DNA from: Candidatus Cloacimonas sp. 4484_275
GTDB lineage: Bacteria; Cloacimonadota; Cloacimonadia; Cloacimonadales; TCS61
Direction of reading: 5' to 3'
DNA: 7,279 nt
Assembly: GCA_002085205.1 (NCBI GenBank)
Contig: NATF01000055.1
Coordinates: forward strand, 1-7,279
In this document: piece by piece, positions 1 through 6,394 of the stretch
How the letters are laid out: the number at the start of each line of letters is the position of its first letter
How positions within the stretch are numbered: position 1 is the first letter of the stretch
Made by a program: the position numbers and the translations under genes
The notes under the pieces: model-generated
The model's input: the letters and a program-made list of their open reading frames with translations, nothing else
What the model was told of the DNA's origin: nothing
Database searches by the model: none

Positions 1-852
1 AGTTTCATTAATAACTTGAGTTTGGAGAATGTAATAATTACAAATAATTTTGCCGATTGGGGCGGCGGAATTTACTGTTATTATTCCGGCCTAAGTTTGG
101 AAAATGTCACAATAATCGGTAATTCCGCTGATTATGGTGGTGGAATCTACTGCGCCGACAATTCCAATCCGAATTTGATAAATAGCATTTTATGGAATAA
201 CAACCCTCAAGAAATCTATTTCCATTATCAATACTCACCTTCATCCGTTACAATTTCCTATTCCGATATTCAAGGTGGTGAGGAAGGAATAGAAACAAAT
301 GACAACGGAATCATTAATTGGCTGGAAGGAAATATAGATGCAAATCCTCTGTTTGCAGACACGCTTTATCATCTAAGTTCAAATTCTCCTTGCATAGACG
401 CGGGAATTCCCGATACGACCGGTTTAAATTTACCGCCTTTTGATTTGGATAATAACTTCCGCGTTTGGGACGGCGATAATAACGGAATTGCAATTATTGA
501 TATGGGAACTTTTGAATACGATGCACCGCCGTTTGTATCGGTAAATGGTGAGATTGTGACTAATCCGTCATCTTCCGCACTGTTTCAGAACTATCCCAAT
601 CCATTTAATTCGAGTACAACGATTTCTTTCGAATTAACCGCAAAGGACGCCAAAAACGCAAAGATTGAGATTTACAATATCAAAGGACAAAAACTAAAAA
701 CCTTAGATGTCATCCTGAGCGGAGCCGAAGGAACTACTATCTGGAACGGAAACAACGATTCAGGAAAACTTGTCGGTTCCGGAATTTACTTTTACAAATT
801 AAAAGTAAACGGCAAACCGGAACAAATCCGCAAATGTATTTTATTAAGGTAA
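1..852 (+). CDS. Secreted beta-helix protein with C-terminal Por/FlgD-like sorting domain (5' partial)
   Basis: The frame is open from base 1, so this is the last 283 residues of a longer protein and the real start lies upstream. The TTG at 16 is only an internal codon. The visible N-terminal part has two 25-residue beta-helix rungs (LSLENV..I..N.AD.GGGIYC), then SILWNN and PNLINS patterns typical of parallel beta-helix surface proteins. Next come CIDAGIPDTTG and DGDNNGIAIIDMGTFEY, a usual closing segment of these FCB-group proteins. From about residue 194 a sorting domain begins (LFQNYPNPFNSSTTISFEL), continues through IEIYNIKGQKLKTL and WNGNNDSGK, and ends SGIYFYKLKVNGK...KCILLR. In related phyla such a domain directs export to the cell surface; no secretion genes are visible here. 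Function beyond surface adhesion or carbohydrate contact is unknown. Two repeat-like blocks lie in frame in the sorting domain. It converges on the lipoprotein gene with a 14-nt spacer and no clear terminator. Confidence 0.9.
   Translation, partial: SFINNLSLENVIITNNFADWGGGIYCYYSGLSLENVTIIGNSADYGGGIYCADNSNPNLINSILWNNNPQEIYFHYQYSPSSVTISYSDIQGGEEGIETNDNGIINWLEGNIDANPLFADTLYHLSSNSPCIDAGIPDTTGLNLPPFDLDNNFRVWDGDNNGIAIIDMGTFEYDAPPFVSVNGEIVTNPSSSALFQNYPNPFNSSTTISFELTAKDAKNAKIEIYNIKGQKLKTLDVILSGAEGTTIWNGNNDSGKLVGSGIYFYKLKVNGKPEQIRKCILLR
16..165 (+). repeat. Two tandem 75-bp units encoding 25-residue beta-helix rungs
   Basis: Bases 16-90 and 91-165 encode two aligned 25-residue units that share LSLENV, a central N.AD motif and GGGIYC. 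The DNA copies differ at many silent positions (for example ggcggcgga against ggtggtgga), so this is an old protein-level repeat rather than a recent duplication. Further units probably lie upstream of the window. Confidence 0.85.
634..663 (+). repeat. Interspersed-repeat-like block inside the sorting domain (accgcaaaggacgccaaaa type)
   Basis: The 30 bases read ttaaccgcaaaggacg followed by ccaaaaacgcaaag and encode LTAKDAKNAK. I recognise the sequence style from short repeats scattered in environmental FCB-group genomes; this is recall, not a search. It sits exactly where the sorting domain normally has a short variable turn between the FEL and IEIYN strands, so the reading frame and fold can tolerate it. 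It appears once in the window. Confidence 0.5.
708..735 (+). repeat. Interspersed-repeat-like block inside the sorting domain (cctgagcggagccgaagg type)
   Basis: The block contains catcctgagcggagccgaag and encodes the loop DVILSGAEGT between the KGQKLKTL and WNG strands. The same string, often with one or two changes, is a very common dispersed repeat in many bacterial genomes, usually between genes; this is from memory and not checked. Here it is in frame, in the loop where family members commonly have a short polar turn. Confidence 0.55.
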
Positions 853-866
853 GTGTGCAAAAGCGA

Positions 867-2118
867 TTATTTCTTCTTTTTCTCTCTCACTATTGAAATA
901 TAAACAAAATCGCTTTCTCCGGTTAATTCATCTTTTGCCAGAATTTTCAGTCGATAGGTTGCATAATTTTTTAGTTTTTTCACCGGCTTGAGAAAAAATT
1001 CTTTTGAATTTTCCTTCATAATTTTTACCGAAATCGAATCTCCCGTCTCTTCCGCCAAAAAGTTTTGCGCGCAAATCCTCTTTGAGAATCAGCTCGGAAA
1101 ATGTAATCTTAAATTCGGGTGAAAGTGAATTTAGAGTTGAACCGCTTCGAGGAAATATTCCGATAATTTGCGGAGAAATGGTATCTTTCCGAGTGGTGCC
1201 GACAAAATCTATCAGAGAAACAGGATTTAAATTCCCCTTCAAATCCTCAACTTCATCAATTTGCAATTGATAGCGAATCGTATCCATTTTTTCCGTAACC
1301 AGTAAAATTTCATCTTTATTCAAATAATCAATCAAAATCGGAAGCATTGTTTTTACGGAATCATCCATAGCGGTAATTTCCATTTTTGAATAACGAGATA
1401 TTTTCTCGGAAAATTTTATTTGCAACTGGTTTGAAAACAAAGCGGTAACGGATTTAATTTTTGGTTTGACGGTATCCGCGTAAACAAGATGAATATCGAT
1501 TTCTTTGTTCTTTTCCATTGTAAAGAAAGTCTGAAAATACGGTTCTTTCTCATAATCGAAAGATTCGTTTTTGTTCTTGTCAACAAAGGATTCCAATAAG
1601 AAATTTCCGGTATTGAGATTAGCAAGTTCGTAATTATCGTTTTTGGTTATTCGAGAGAAAATTTTTGTCGAATCGGCGGTCATCAAATTTCCGCTTTTAA
1701 AAACAAAAAGATAATTGTCCTTCAATTCGTTTTTATGTTCGCCTTTTATTTTCCGAGTAAAAGAAAAAAAATAATTTGTGTTTTCTTCCAATTCTTCGTT
1801 AATTTGAATTGTCAAAGTTGTGGCATTCCACTTAAATTTTTTCTTCAAAATCGGCGGATAAACATAAAATCCGGTAAAGATCGTGCTTCTGTCAATCGGC
1901 TTGGAAAATGTTATTTCAATATCTTTTCCCCGAATATCACTGAATTCTTCCGGAACAACCGCCACAATTTCCGGCTTGATAATATCTTTTTCTCCGCCGG
2001 TCGGAGCTTTTTTATGTCCGCAGGAAACAATAATAAATGTGGTAAATATCAGCCCCAAACTTAACAAATTTCCGAAATTTGTTAAGTTTAATCCTTTTTG
2101 CCTGTTTCCCAATTTCAT
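867..2118 (-). pseudogene. Big_5 (SbsA Ig-like) lipoprotein, broken by a one-base frameshift
   Basis: Chosen start is the ATG at 2118, 4 nt past the ribE stop. It gives an n-region (MKLGNRQK), a hydrophobic stretch (LLSLGLIFTTFII) and a lipobox IVSC with Cys33, so the product should be a lipoprotein. An in-frame ATG at 2196 would extend into ribE and is not preferred. Three Ig-like repeats follow, each opening with a P-rich start and an ITFS/IKFS strand (about residues 47-140, 220-310, 318 onward), with a DKNKNESFDYEKEPYF segment between the first two. After KEDLRAKL the frame changes at a T5 run (1057-1061). Skipping one T joins it to LAEETGDSISVKI...FVYISIVREKKKK, ending at 867, for about 416 residues. 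Without correction the frame runs into unlike K/G/R-rich sequence and stops at 928. Likely an outer-surface or periplasmic structural protein of unknown role. The frameshift may be mutation or sequencing error. Confidence 0.75.
2057..2089. repeat. 33-bp perfect palindrome (15-bp arms, 3-nt loop) in the lipoprotein signal-peptide region
   Basis: The left arm AAACTTAACAAATTT (2057-2071) and the right arm AAATTTGTTAAGTTT (2075-2089) are exact reverse complements around ccg. On the - strand it encodes roughly NLTNFGNLLSL, between the charged n-region and the hydrophobic core of the lipoprotein. An exact 15-bp stem is far beyond chance and is not required by the protein. It resembles REP-like palindromes that are usually intergenic. 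There is no long U-tract directly after it on either strand, so a terminator role is less likely. Confidence 0.85.
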
Positions 2119-2122
2119 TTCG

Positions 2123-2637
2123 TCAAAATCCGTTTTCCAGCAACATTTTTTCGGTAATCTTCGGTTCTTTTTCCTTCCGCAAAAAACGAATAACATATTT
2201 TCCGATAATATCGAATTCCAAATTTACATACAACGAATTTTCCAGATTTGTCTCTTTTCTGGTGAAATCAATCAGAGCCACTTGAAAAGAATTTTTCTTC
2301 AAATCCGCAATCGTCAAACTAACATCGTATCAACATGACCCTGAACAAAATGTCCGTCAAATCTCGAGCCTACTTGCAACGCTCTTTCCAGATTCACCGA
2401 ATCGTTAACTTTCCAGAACCTTGCCGTCGTTTTGGAAATTGTTTCCGCCATCACTTCCACTTTGAATTCCGAATTTTTCAAATCAATGACGGTTAAGCAA
2501 ATTCCGTTACAAGAAACGCTGTCTCCAAGTTTCAGAGTTTCAATAACCTTAGAGCTGGCAATCGAAACAAATTTTTTTCCGTTTTTTTCTTCAATTTTGG
2601 AAATTTTCCCGACTTCTTCTATTATTCCCGTAAACAT
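2123..2637 (-). pseudogene. ribE: Riboflavin synthase alpha subunit, disrupted by an internal deletion
   Basis: Riboflavin synthase converts two 6,7-dimethyl-8-ribityllumazines to riboflavin, using a protein of about 200 residues built from two similar lumazine-binding domains. The N-domain is complete: it starts MFTGIIEEVG at 2637, has GDSVSCNGICLTV (S40 and C47 match E. coli S41 and C48) and reaches QGHVDT (H101 matches H102). It then stops after MLV at 2314. The end of the second domain is present in another frame, from VSLTIADLKKNSFQVALI to EFDIIGKYVIRFL, ending at 2123. Compared with E. coli, about 40 residues between GHVDT and the DG(I/V)SLT motif are missing, and the join is out of frame. 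The loop after TNL (ENSLY) also looks about three residues short. The ATG lies 12 nt after the recR stop, with ggat upstream. As it stands only a 107-residue N-domain protein would be made; an isolated E. coli N-domain is known to bind flavin, but full activity is not expected. Confidence 0.85.
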
Positions 2638-2649
2638 CTCAAAATCCGG

Positions 2650-3252
2650 TTAATTATCTTTGATTGAATATCGGCGTTTCAAGGCGTTTCCCAGTGTGAT
2701 GCTACTCGTATATTCCAAATCACCGCCAAAAGGCAAACCGGTTGACAGTCTTGTAATTTTTTTAACAAAAGGTTTCAGTTGAGTTGCCAAAAAACTCATC
2801 GTGGTTTCGCCTTCCGCCGAAGGATTTAAAGCCAATATCAATTCGTCAACGGAATTATCTTTCAGATAAGCAAGAAGTTTTGGAAAATAAATGTCATCGG
2901 GACCGATTCCTTCCAAAGGAGAAAGAAGTCCGTTCAAAACAAAATATTTGCCTTTGTACTCATTCGTATTTTCAATCAAATACACATCTTGCGTGTTTTC
3001 TACAACGCAGAGAAGGTTGTTTTGCCTCGTTTCATCGGAACAAAATCCGCAAGGATCTTGTTCGGAAAGCATATTGCAAATTGAACAATTTTTGAAATTT
3101 TTAACCGCATCGGCAATGGACGCGGATAATTTTAGCGCCTCTTCTTTGTCCATTCCGATAATATGCAAAGCCAATCTTTGAGCGGATTTTTTGCCGATTC
3201 CGGGCAATCTTCTCAAATTTTGAATCAATTCTTCTAACAAACCGCTAAACAT
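2650..3252 (-). CDS. recR: Recombination mediator RecR
   Basis: This 200-residue protein has the normal length of RecR, which works with RecO (and RecF) to load RecA on single-stranded DNA at gaps. An N-terminal helix-hairpin-helix is seen at residues 10-30 (NLRRLPGIGKKSAQRLALH). A four-cysteine zinc site follows at C56, C59, C68 and C71 (CSICN...CGFC). The Toprim domain spans about 80-175, with LCVVENTQDVYLIE and the acidic LNPSAEGETT, and the conserved RLSTGLPFGGDLEYTS lies near the C-terminus. All key positions look intact. The ATG at 3252 is 3 nt after the ybaB stop, indicating translational coupling. The ybaB-recR order is the common one in bacteria; dnaX, often first in that cluster, is absent. 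Confidence 0.97.
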   Translation of the reverse strand: MFSGLLEELIQNLRRLPGIGKKSAQRLALHIIGMDKEEALKLSASIADAVKNFKNCSICNMLSEQDPCGFCSDETRQNNLLCVVENTQDVYLIENTNEYKGKYFVLNGLLSPLEGIGPDDIYFPKLLAYLKDNSVDELILALNPSAEGETTMSFLATQLKPFVKKITRLSTGLPFGGDLEYTSSITLGNALKRRYSIKDN

Positions 3253-3255
3253 TTT

Positions 3256-3582
3256 TTAGAAAAGACCCGGTATTTTCATGCCGCCGGCAAATTTGGAAAA
3301 TTCATCTTCGGAAGTTTTCTCAATTTTCTCGCGAGCTTCGTTAAATGCGGCAATAATGAGATCTTCCAACATTTCCACATCATCGGGATCAACTACTTCC
3401 GGATCAATTTTCAGAGAAATCACTTGATTTTTCCCATTCATTTGAATTTTCACCATTCCGCCGCCGGATGTTCCTTCCACAACTCTATTTGCCAATTCTT
3501 CTTGCGCTTTCAAGAGTTCCTGTTGCATTTTTTGAGCTTGTTTCATCAAATCTTTCATTCCTTTTTTTCCACCCGGTAACAT
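3256..3582 (-). CDS. ybaB: YbaB/EbfC family nucleoid-associated DNA-binding protein
   Basis: The 108-residue product has the usual size and layout of YbaB/EbfC, a small dimeric DNA-binding protein of the nucleoid that is often linked to recR. Residues 9-35 form the charged N-terminal helix (MKDLMKQAQKMQQELLKAQE). Then comes the glycine-rich turn EGTSGGGMVKIQMNG, the strand VISLKIDPEVVDPDD, and a C-terminal helix EDLIIAAFNEAREKIEK. The start at 3582 is supported by an exceptionally full Shine-Dalgarno sequence just upstream; the alternative ATG at residue 9 has none. It follows rsmI after a 74-nt AT-rich spacer, long enough to hold its own promoter, although I see no convincing -10/-35 pair there. 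Confidence 0.95.
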   Translation of the reverse strand: MLPGGKKGMKDLMKQAQKMQQELLKAQEELANRVVEGTSGGGMVKIQMNGKNQVISLKIDPEVVDPDDVEMLEDLIIAAFNEAREKIEKTSEDEFSKFAGGMKIPGLF

Positions 3583-3591
3583 ATCACCTCC
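3583..3591 (-). promoter_or_regulatory. Strong ribosome binding site of ybaB (GGAGGTGAT)
   Basis: Read on the - strand the nine bases are ggaggtgat, fully complementary to the 16S anti-Shine-Dalgarno end and directly abutting the ATG at 3582. This is the strongest ribosome binding site in the window, and it fixes the start. Confidence 0.85.
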
Positions 3592-3656
3592 AAAATCAAT
3601 TTATTATCTTTTTTCTTATCAACAAATTTTGTTTTATCGTTTCAAGTCAAATGATT

Positions 3657-4487
3657 TTATTTCTTGGATAAAGCTATCTTGTAAATTCGATTTTTGGGAA
3701 TGCCTGTAATTTCTCGAACTTTTTCGACAGCGGCTTTCACGGAAAAATTCCGTTTAAGAAATTTATCCAAAAGTTTCCCGATTTCTTCGTCGGAAACCGC
3801 TTCGGTTTTTGCACCTTCCACCACAATTACGAATTCGCCTTTAAGAATCAATTTTTCAGGAGAAGAAAGAATTTCGTCAATCGTTAGTCGATAATAAGTC
3901 TCAAACATTTTGGAAAGTTCGCGAGCAATTACCACTTTCCGGTTACCCAAAAATGTCTTCAAACTTTGGAAAAATTTCATCAATCGATGCGGAGCTTCAT
4001 AAAAAATCAGTGTATCTTCTATTTTTGAAACTGATTTTAGCAGTTGTTCCTTTTCGGATTTTTTGGTTGGGAGAAAGCCCAGAAAATAAAATCTTTTCGT
4101 ATTGAATCCGGAAGAGACTAACGCCGGAATAAAAGCAGTTGCTCCGGGCAAAGTTTCCACTTTAATTTCGTTTTTAATTGCTTCCCGAATAATAACCTGA
4201 GCCGGGTCGGAAATTCCGGGAGTTCCCGCATCGGAAATCAGAGCAACATCTTCCCCGTTTTCCAAATACCGAAGTATTTTTTCCACTCTTGCTCTCTCAT
4301 TAAACTTGTGATAACTGAACAAAAGCGTTTTAATTTCATAGTGTTTAAGCAAGTTACCGGAATTTCTCGTATCTTCGGCACCGATCACGGAAACGGATTT
4401 CAAAATTTTGACAGCTCTTAAAGTTATGTCTTCCAAATTGCCGATCGGAGTCGGCACAATGTAAAGAGTTCCGTGTTTTTTATTCAT
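3657..4487 (-). CDS. rsmI: 16S rRNA (cytidine(1402)-2'-O)-methyltransferase RsmI
   Basis: The 276-residue protein matches RsmI, which uses SAM to methylate the 2'-OH of C1402 in the ribosomal P-site region. It belongs to the tetrapyrrole-methylase fold. Motifs seen in order: VPTPIGNLEDITLRA (11-25), GAEDTR (36-41), LISDAGTPGISDP (83-95) forming the glycine-rich SAM site, LPGATAFIPALVSSG (113-127), FLGFLP (135-140), YEAPHR (163-168) and ARELSKMFE (188-196). A C-terminal segment with VKAAVEKVREITGIPKNRIY (250-269) is the small helix-turn-helix-like tail common in the family. All core motifs are intact. The ATG at 4487 lies 30 nt after the yaaH stop. I see no strong ribosome binding site, and MNKKHGTLYIVPTPIGN is a normal start for the family. 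Confidence 0.97.
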   Translation of the reverse strand: MNKKHGTLYIVPTPIGNLEDITLRAVKILKSVSVIGAEDTRNSGNLLKHYEIKTLLFSYHKFNERARVEKILRYLENGEDVALISDAGTPGISDPAQVIIREAIKNEIKVETLPGATAFIPALVSSGFNTKRFYFLGFLPTKKSEKEQLLKSVSKIEDTLIFYEAPHRLMKFFQSLKTFLGNRKVVIARELSKMFETYYRLTIDEILSSPEKLILKGEFVIVVEGAKTEAVSDEEIGKLLDKFLKRNFSVKAAVEKVREITGIPKNRIYKIALSKK

Positions 4488-4517
4488 ATAAATCGAGAAA
4501 TATTTGTGAAAGAAAAA

Positions 4518-5081
4518 TTATCCTACTTTTCCGACCGGCAAAACGGTTTTTCCGCGACTTTCATTCAGAACTTCCGCCATTGCCAAATAGATAGCGGATA
4601 ATCCGCAAATGATGCCTTCCCAACCCGCAATTTTTCCGATAAAAGCGGAACCTGTCCAATCACGGAGCGCCAGCAACCAAAAAAGAATTGTGAGAGAAAG
4701 AAAAATAAATTGGAGAATTCTGTTTGTCCTAAATGTCGCTAACCACATAAAAAAAGTAAAAACTCCCCATAAAAAGAGATACCAAGCCAAAAAAGCCGCC
4801 GGAGTGGAATCAGCCCAGCCGATTTTCGGAAATACGAGAAGAGCAACCAAAGAAATCCAAAACAATCCGTAAGAAGTAAACGCCGTCGTTCCAAAAGTAT
4901 TTCCTTTTTTAAATTCCATGATTCCCGCGAAAATTTGCGCCATTCCGCCATAAAAAATTCCCATTGCCAAAATCATTGCACTGATCGGGAAAAAACCCGC
5001 ATTATGAATATTCAAAAGAACGGTTGTCATTCCGAATCCCATTAATCCCAATGGCGCCGGATTTGCTAATTTATTTTCCAT
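4518..5081 (-). CDS. Acetate uptake transporter of the GPR1/FUN34/YaaH (SatP) family
   Basis: The 187-residue protein has the family signature NPAPLGLMGFGMTT (7-20) and FYGGMAQIFAGIMEFKKGNTFG (around 43-64). It has six hydrophobic segments, near residues 11-31, 34-56, 70-86, 96-117, 121-139 and 151-171. Family members carry acetate, and in some cases succinate, across the inner membrane, probably in symport with protons. Length and motifs are normal. An aggag sequence lies 9 nt before the ATG at 5081. The gene sits 23 nt after a strong hairpin that closes the kbl transcript, so it is expressed either by read-through or from a promoter overlapping the hairpin or the kbl end. Its place next to an acetyl-CoA synthetase and KBL suggests a shared role in acetate use. 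Confidence 0.93.
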   Translation of the reverse strand: MENKLANPAPLGLMGFGMTTVLLNIHNAGFFPISAMILAMGIFYGGMAQIFAGIMEFKKGNTFGTTAFTSYGLFWISLVALLVFPKIGWADSTPAAFLAWYLFLWGVFTFFMWLATFRTNRILQFIFLSLTILFWLLALRDWTGSAFIGKIAGWEGIICGLSAIYLAMAEVLNESRGKTVLPVGKVG

Positions 5082-5090
5082 AAGTTTTCT

Positions 5091-5095
5091 CTCCT
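5091..5095 (-). promoter_or_regulatory. Ribosome binding site of the YaaH-family transporter gene
   Basis: Read on the - strand this is aggag, 9 nt before the ATG at 5081 and only 9 nt after the end of the upstream palindrome. The leader between hairpin and gene therefore has little room for anything but this site. Confidence 0.6.
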
Positions 5096-5104
5096 AAAAA
5101 AAGA

Positions 5105-5136
5105 AAAACTTCCGAAGTTAACTTCGGAAGTTTTTT
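5105..5136 (-). terminator. Perfect 32-bp palindrome acting as intrinsic terminator after kbl
   Basis: The sequence is an exact palindrome centred between 5120 and 5121, with a GC-containing stem CTTCCGAA/TTCGGAAG, central GTTAAC, and A and T runs at the two ends. On the - strand the hairpin starts 4 nt past the kbl stop and is followed by a T-run, then another T-rich stretch, which is the form of a rho-independent terminator. The symmetry lets it work from both strands, though no + strand gene is near. It leaves only 23 nt before the transporter gene, so partial read-through or a regulatory role is possible. Confidence 0.85.
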
Positions 5137-5140
5137 AATT

Positions 5141-6388
5141 TTACATTCCGTACATCTCTATTATTTCCTGTTTTGTCTTCCCTAAGATATTGTATTTTTT
5201 GCCGATTTTAATGAAAGCATCAAGAGCTTTATCAAGATGATGAATTTCATGTCCGGCGGAAATCTGAGTCCTAATTCTGGCTTTTCCGTTCGGAACAACC
5301 GGGAAGAAAAATCCGATGGCATAAATTCCTTCGTCATACAAATCCCTGGAAAAATCTTGAGAAAGTTTGGCATTAAAAAGCATTACCGGTACAATCGGAG
5401 TGTCACCGGGTTGTAAAATAAAACCGGCTTCCGTTAATCCTTTTCTCCAATATTCTGTATTTTTTTCAAGTTTATCTCTTCTCTCGGTGCTGGCGGAAAG
5501 AATATCAAGAACTTTCAGGACACCCGAAACCACAACCGGCGCAATCGTATTGGAGAAAAGATAAGGTCTGGCTTTTTGACGGCACATTTCCACGATTTCT
5601 TTTCTTCCGGAAACACAACCGCCGGAAGCTCCGCCCAAAGCTTTTCCAAAGGTAGTTGTAATAATATCAATCTTTCCCATTACGCCGTATTTTTCGTGAG
5701 TCCCTCTTCCCGTCTTGCCGATAAAACCGGTGGCGTGCGAATCATCCACAAAAAGCATAGCATCATATTTTTCACACAATTCAACCATTTCGTCAAGTTT
5801 CGCCGTATCTCCGTCCATGCTGAAAACACCGTCGGTGATAACAACTTTAAGCCTTTTATCGGCATGAAGTTGCAATTTTTTCTCAAGATGTTTCATGTTC
5901 GAATGTTTAAAAGTGTCGTGTTCGGCGGGAGCAAGACGAATTCCGTCAATGATGGAAGCATGAACGAGACGGTCGGAAATCATCACATCTTCGCTGGTAA
6001 GAATCGCTTCAAAAACACCGGCGTTGGCATCCATGCAAGAAGGGAAAAGAATTGTATCTTCCGTTCCCAGAAATTCCGTTACCTTTTTTTCCAACTCATG
6101 GTGAATATCTTGAGTTCCGCAAATAAAACGCACCGACGACATTCCGTAACCGCGTGAATCCAAACCTTCGTGAGCGGCTTTAATTACTTCGGGATGACTG
6201 GAAAGTCCCAAATAATTATTGGCACACATGTTAATAACTTTTCTCAGAGAAGAGCCTTCGGGAAATTCAACTTCGATATCGGCGGCTTGAGAAGAATGAA
6301 TAAACCTCTCTTGTTTGAATATTCCCGCTTTTCGAATTTCTTCCAATTGACTCTGGTAAATTTCTCTAATTTTATCGCTAAAAGCCAT
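5141..6388 (-). CDS. kbl: Glycine C-acetyltransferase (2-amino-3-ketobutyrate CoA ligase)
   Basis: This PLP enzyme of the alpha-oxoamine synthase family interconverts glycine plus acetyl-CoA with 2-amino-3-ketobutyrate plus CoA. KBL-type hallmarks: SRGYGMSSVRFICGTQDIHH (78-97), LFPSCMDANAGVFE (114-127), LVHAS with H143, TDGVFSMDGD (185-194), FVDDSHATGFIGKTGRG (213-229), and TTTFGKALGGASGG with the PLP lysine K249. PYLFSN and VVPNGKARIRTQISAGH complete the set. The SVRFICGTQD and RPYLFSN signatures favour KBL over serine palmitoyltransferase. The start at 6388 is chosen because aaggag lies 6 nt upstream; an in-frame ATG at 6430 has no such site. The product is 415 residues, about 17 longer than E. 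coli Kbl, mainly through a C-terminal tail (GKTKQEIIEMYGM). No threonine dehydrogenase gene is adjacent; upstream are a carrier protein and an acetyl-CoA synthetase. Confidence 0.95.
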   Translation of the reverse strand: MAFSDKIREIYQSQLEEIRKAGIFKQERFIHSSQAADIEVEFPEGSSLRKVINMCANNYLGLSSHPEVIKAAHEGLDSRGYGMSSVRFICGTQDIHHELEKKVTEFLGTEDTILFPSCMDANAGVFEAILTSEDVMISDRLVHASIIDGIRLAPAEHDTFKHSNMKHLEKKLQLHADKRLKVVITDGVFSMDGDTAKLDEMVELCEKYDAMLFVDDSHATGFIGKTGRGTHEKYGVMGKIDIITTTFGKALGGASGGCVSGRKEIVEMCRQKARPYLFSNTIAPVVVSGVLKVLDILSASTERRDKLEKNTEYWRKGLTEAGFILQPGDTPIVPVMLFNAKLSQDFSRDLYDEGIYAIGFFFPVVPNGKARIRTQISAGHEIHHLDKALDAFIKIGKKYNILGKTKQEIIEMYGM

Positions 6389-6394
6389 AATTAA

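Noticed and set aside
860..916. 9-bp inverted repeat aaagcgatt (860-868) / aatcgcttt (908-916) at the convergent gene ends
   Set aside because: The loop is about 39 nt and there is no adjoining T-run in the right place; in an AT-rich region this is compatible with chance and does not make a convincing terminator.
1883..2338. Long + strand open frame antisense to ribE and the lipoprotein (151 codons)
   Set aside because: Its translation is low-complexity F/S/I-rich sequence mirroring the AT-rich opposite strand; the - strand frames carry recognisable domains.
3592..3656. TTGACT-like -35 in the rsmI-ybaB spacer
   Set aside because: No acceptable -10 is found at 16-18 nt spacing; AT-rich spacers give such half-matches easily.
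3794..3808. aaaccg/cggttt hairpin followed by T's, terminator-like on the + strand
   Set aside because: It lies inside the rsmI coding sequence, with no + strand gene ending there; the arms are only 6 bp.
5576..6157. Long + strand open frame antisense to kbl (193 codons)
   Set aside because: It is a shadow of a well-conserved enzyme on the other strand, with no ribosome binding site and no recognisable domain.
5141..6388. Reading kbl as serine palmitoyltransferase because a carrier protein is adjacent
   Set aside because: SVRFICGTQD, RPYLFSN and VVPNGKARIRTQ are KBL-type signatures, so KBL was kept as the annotation and the carrier link is given only as a hypothesis.
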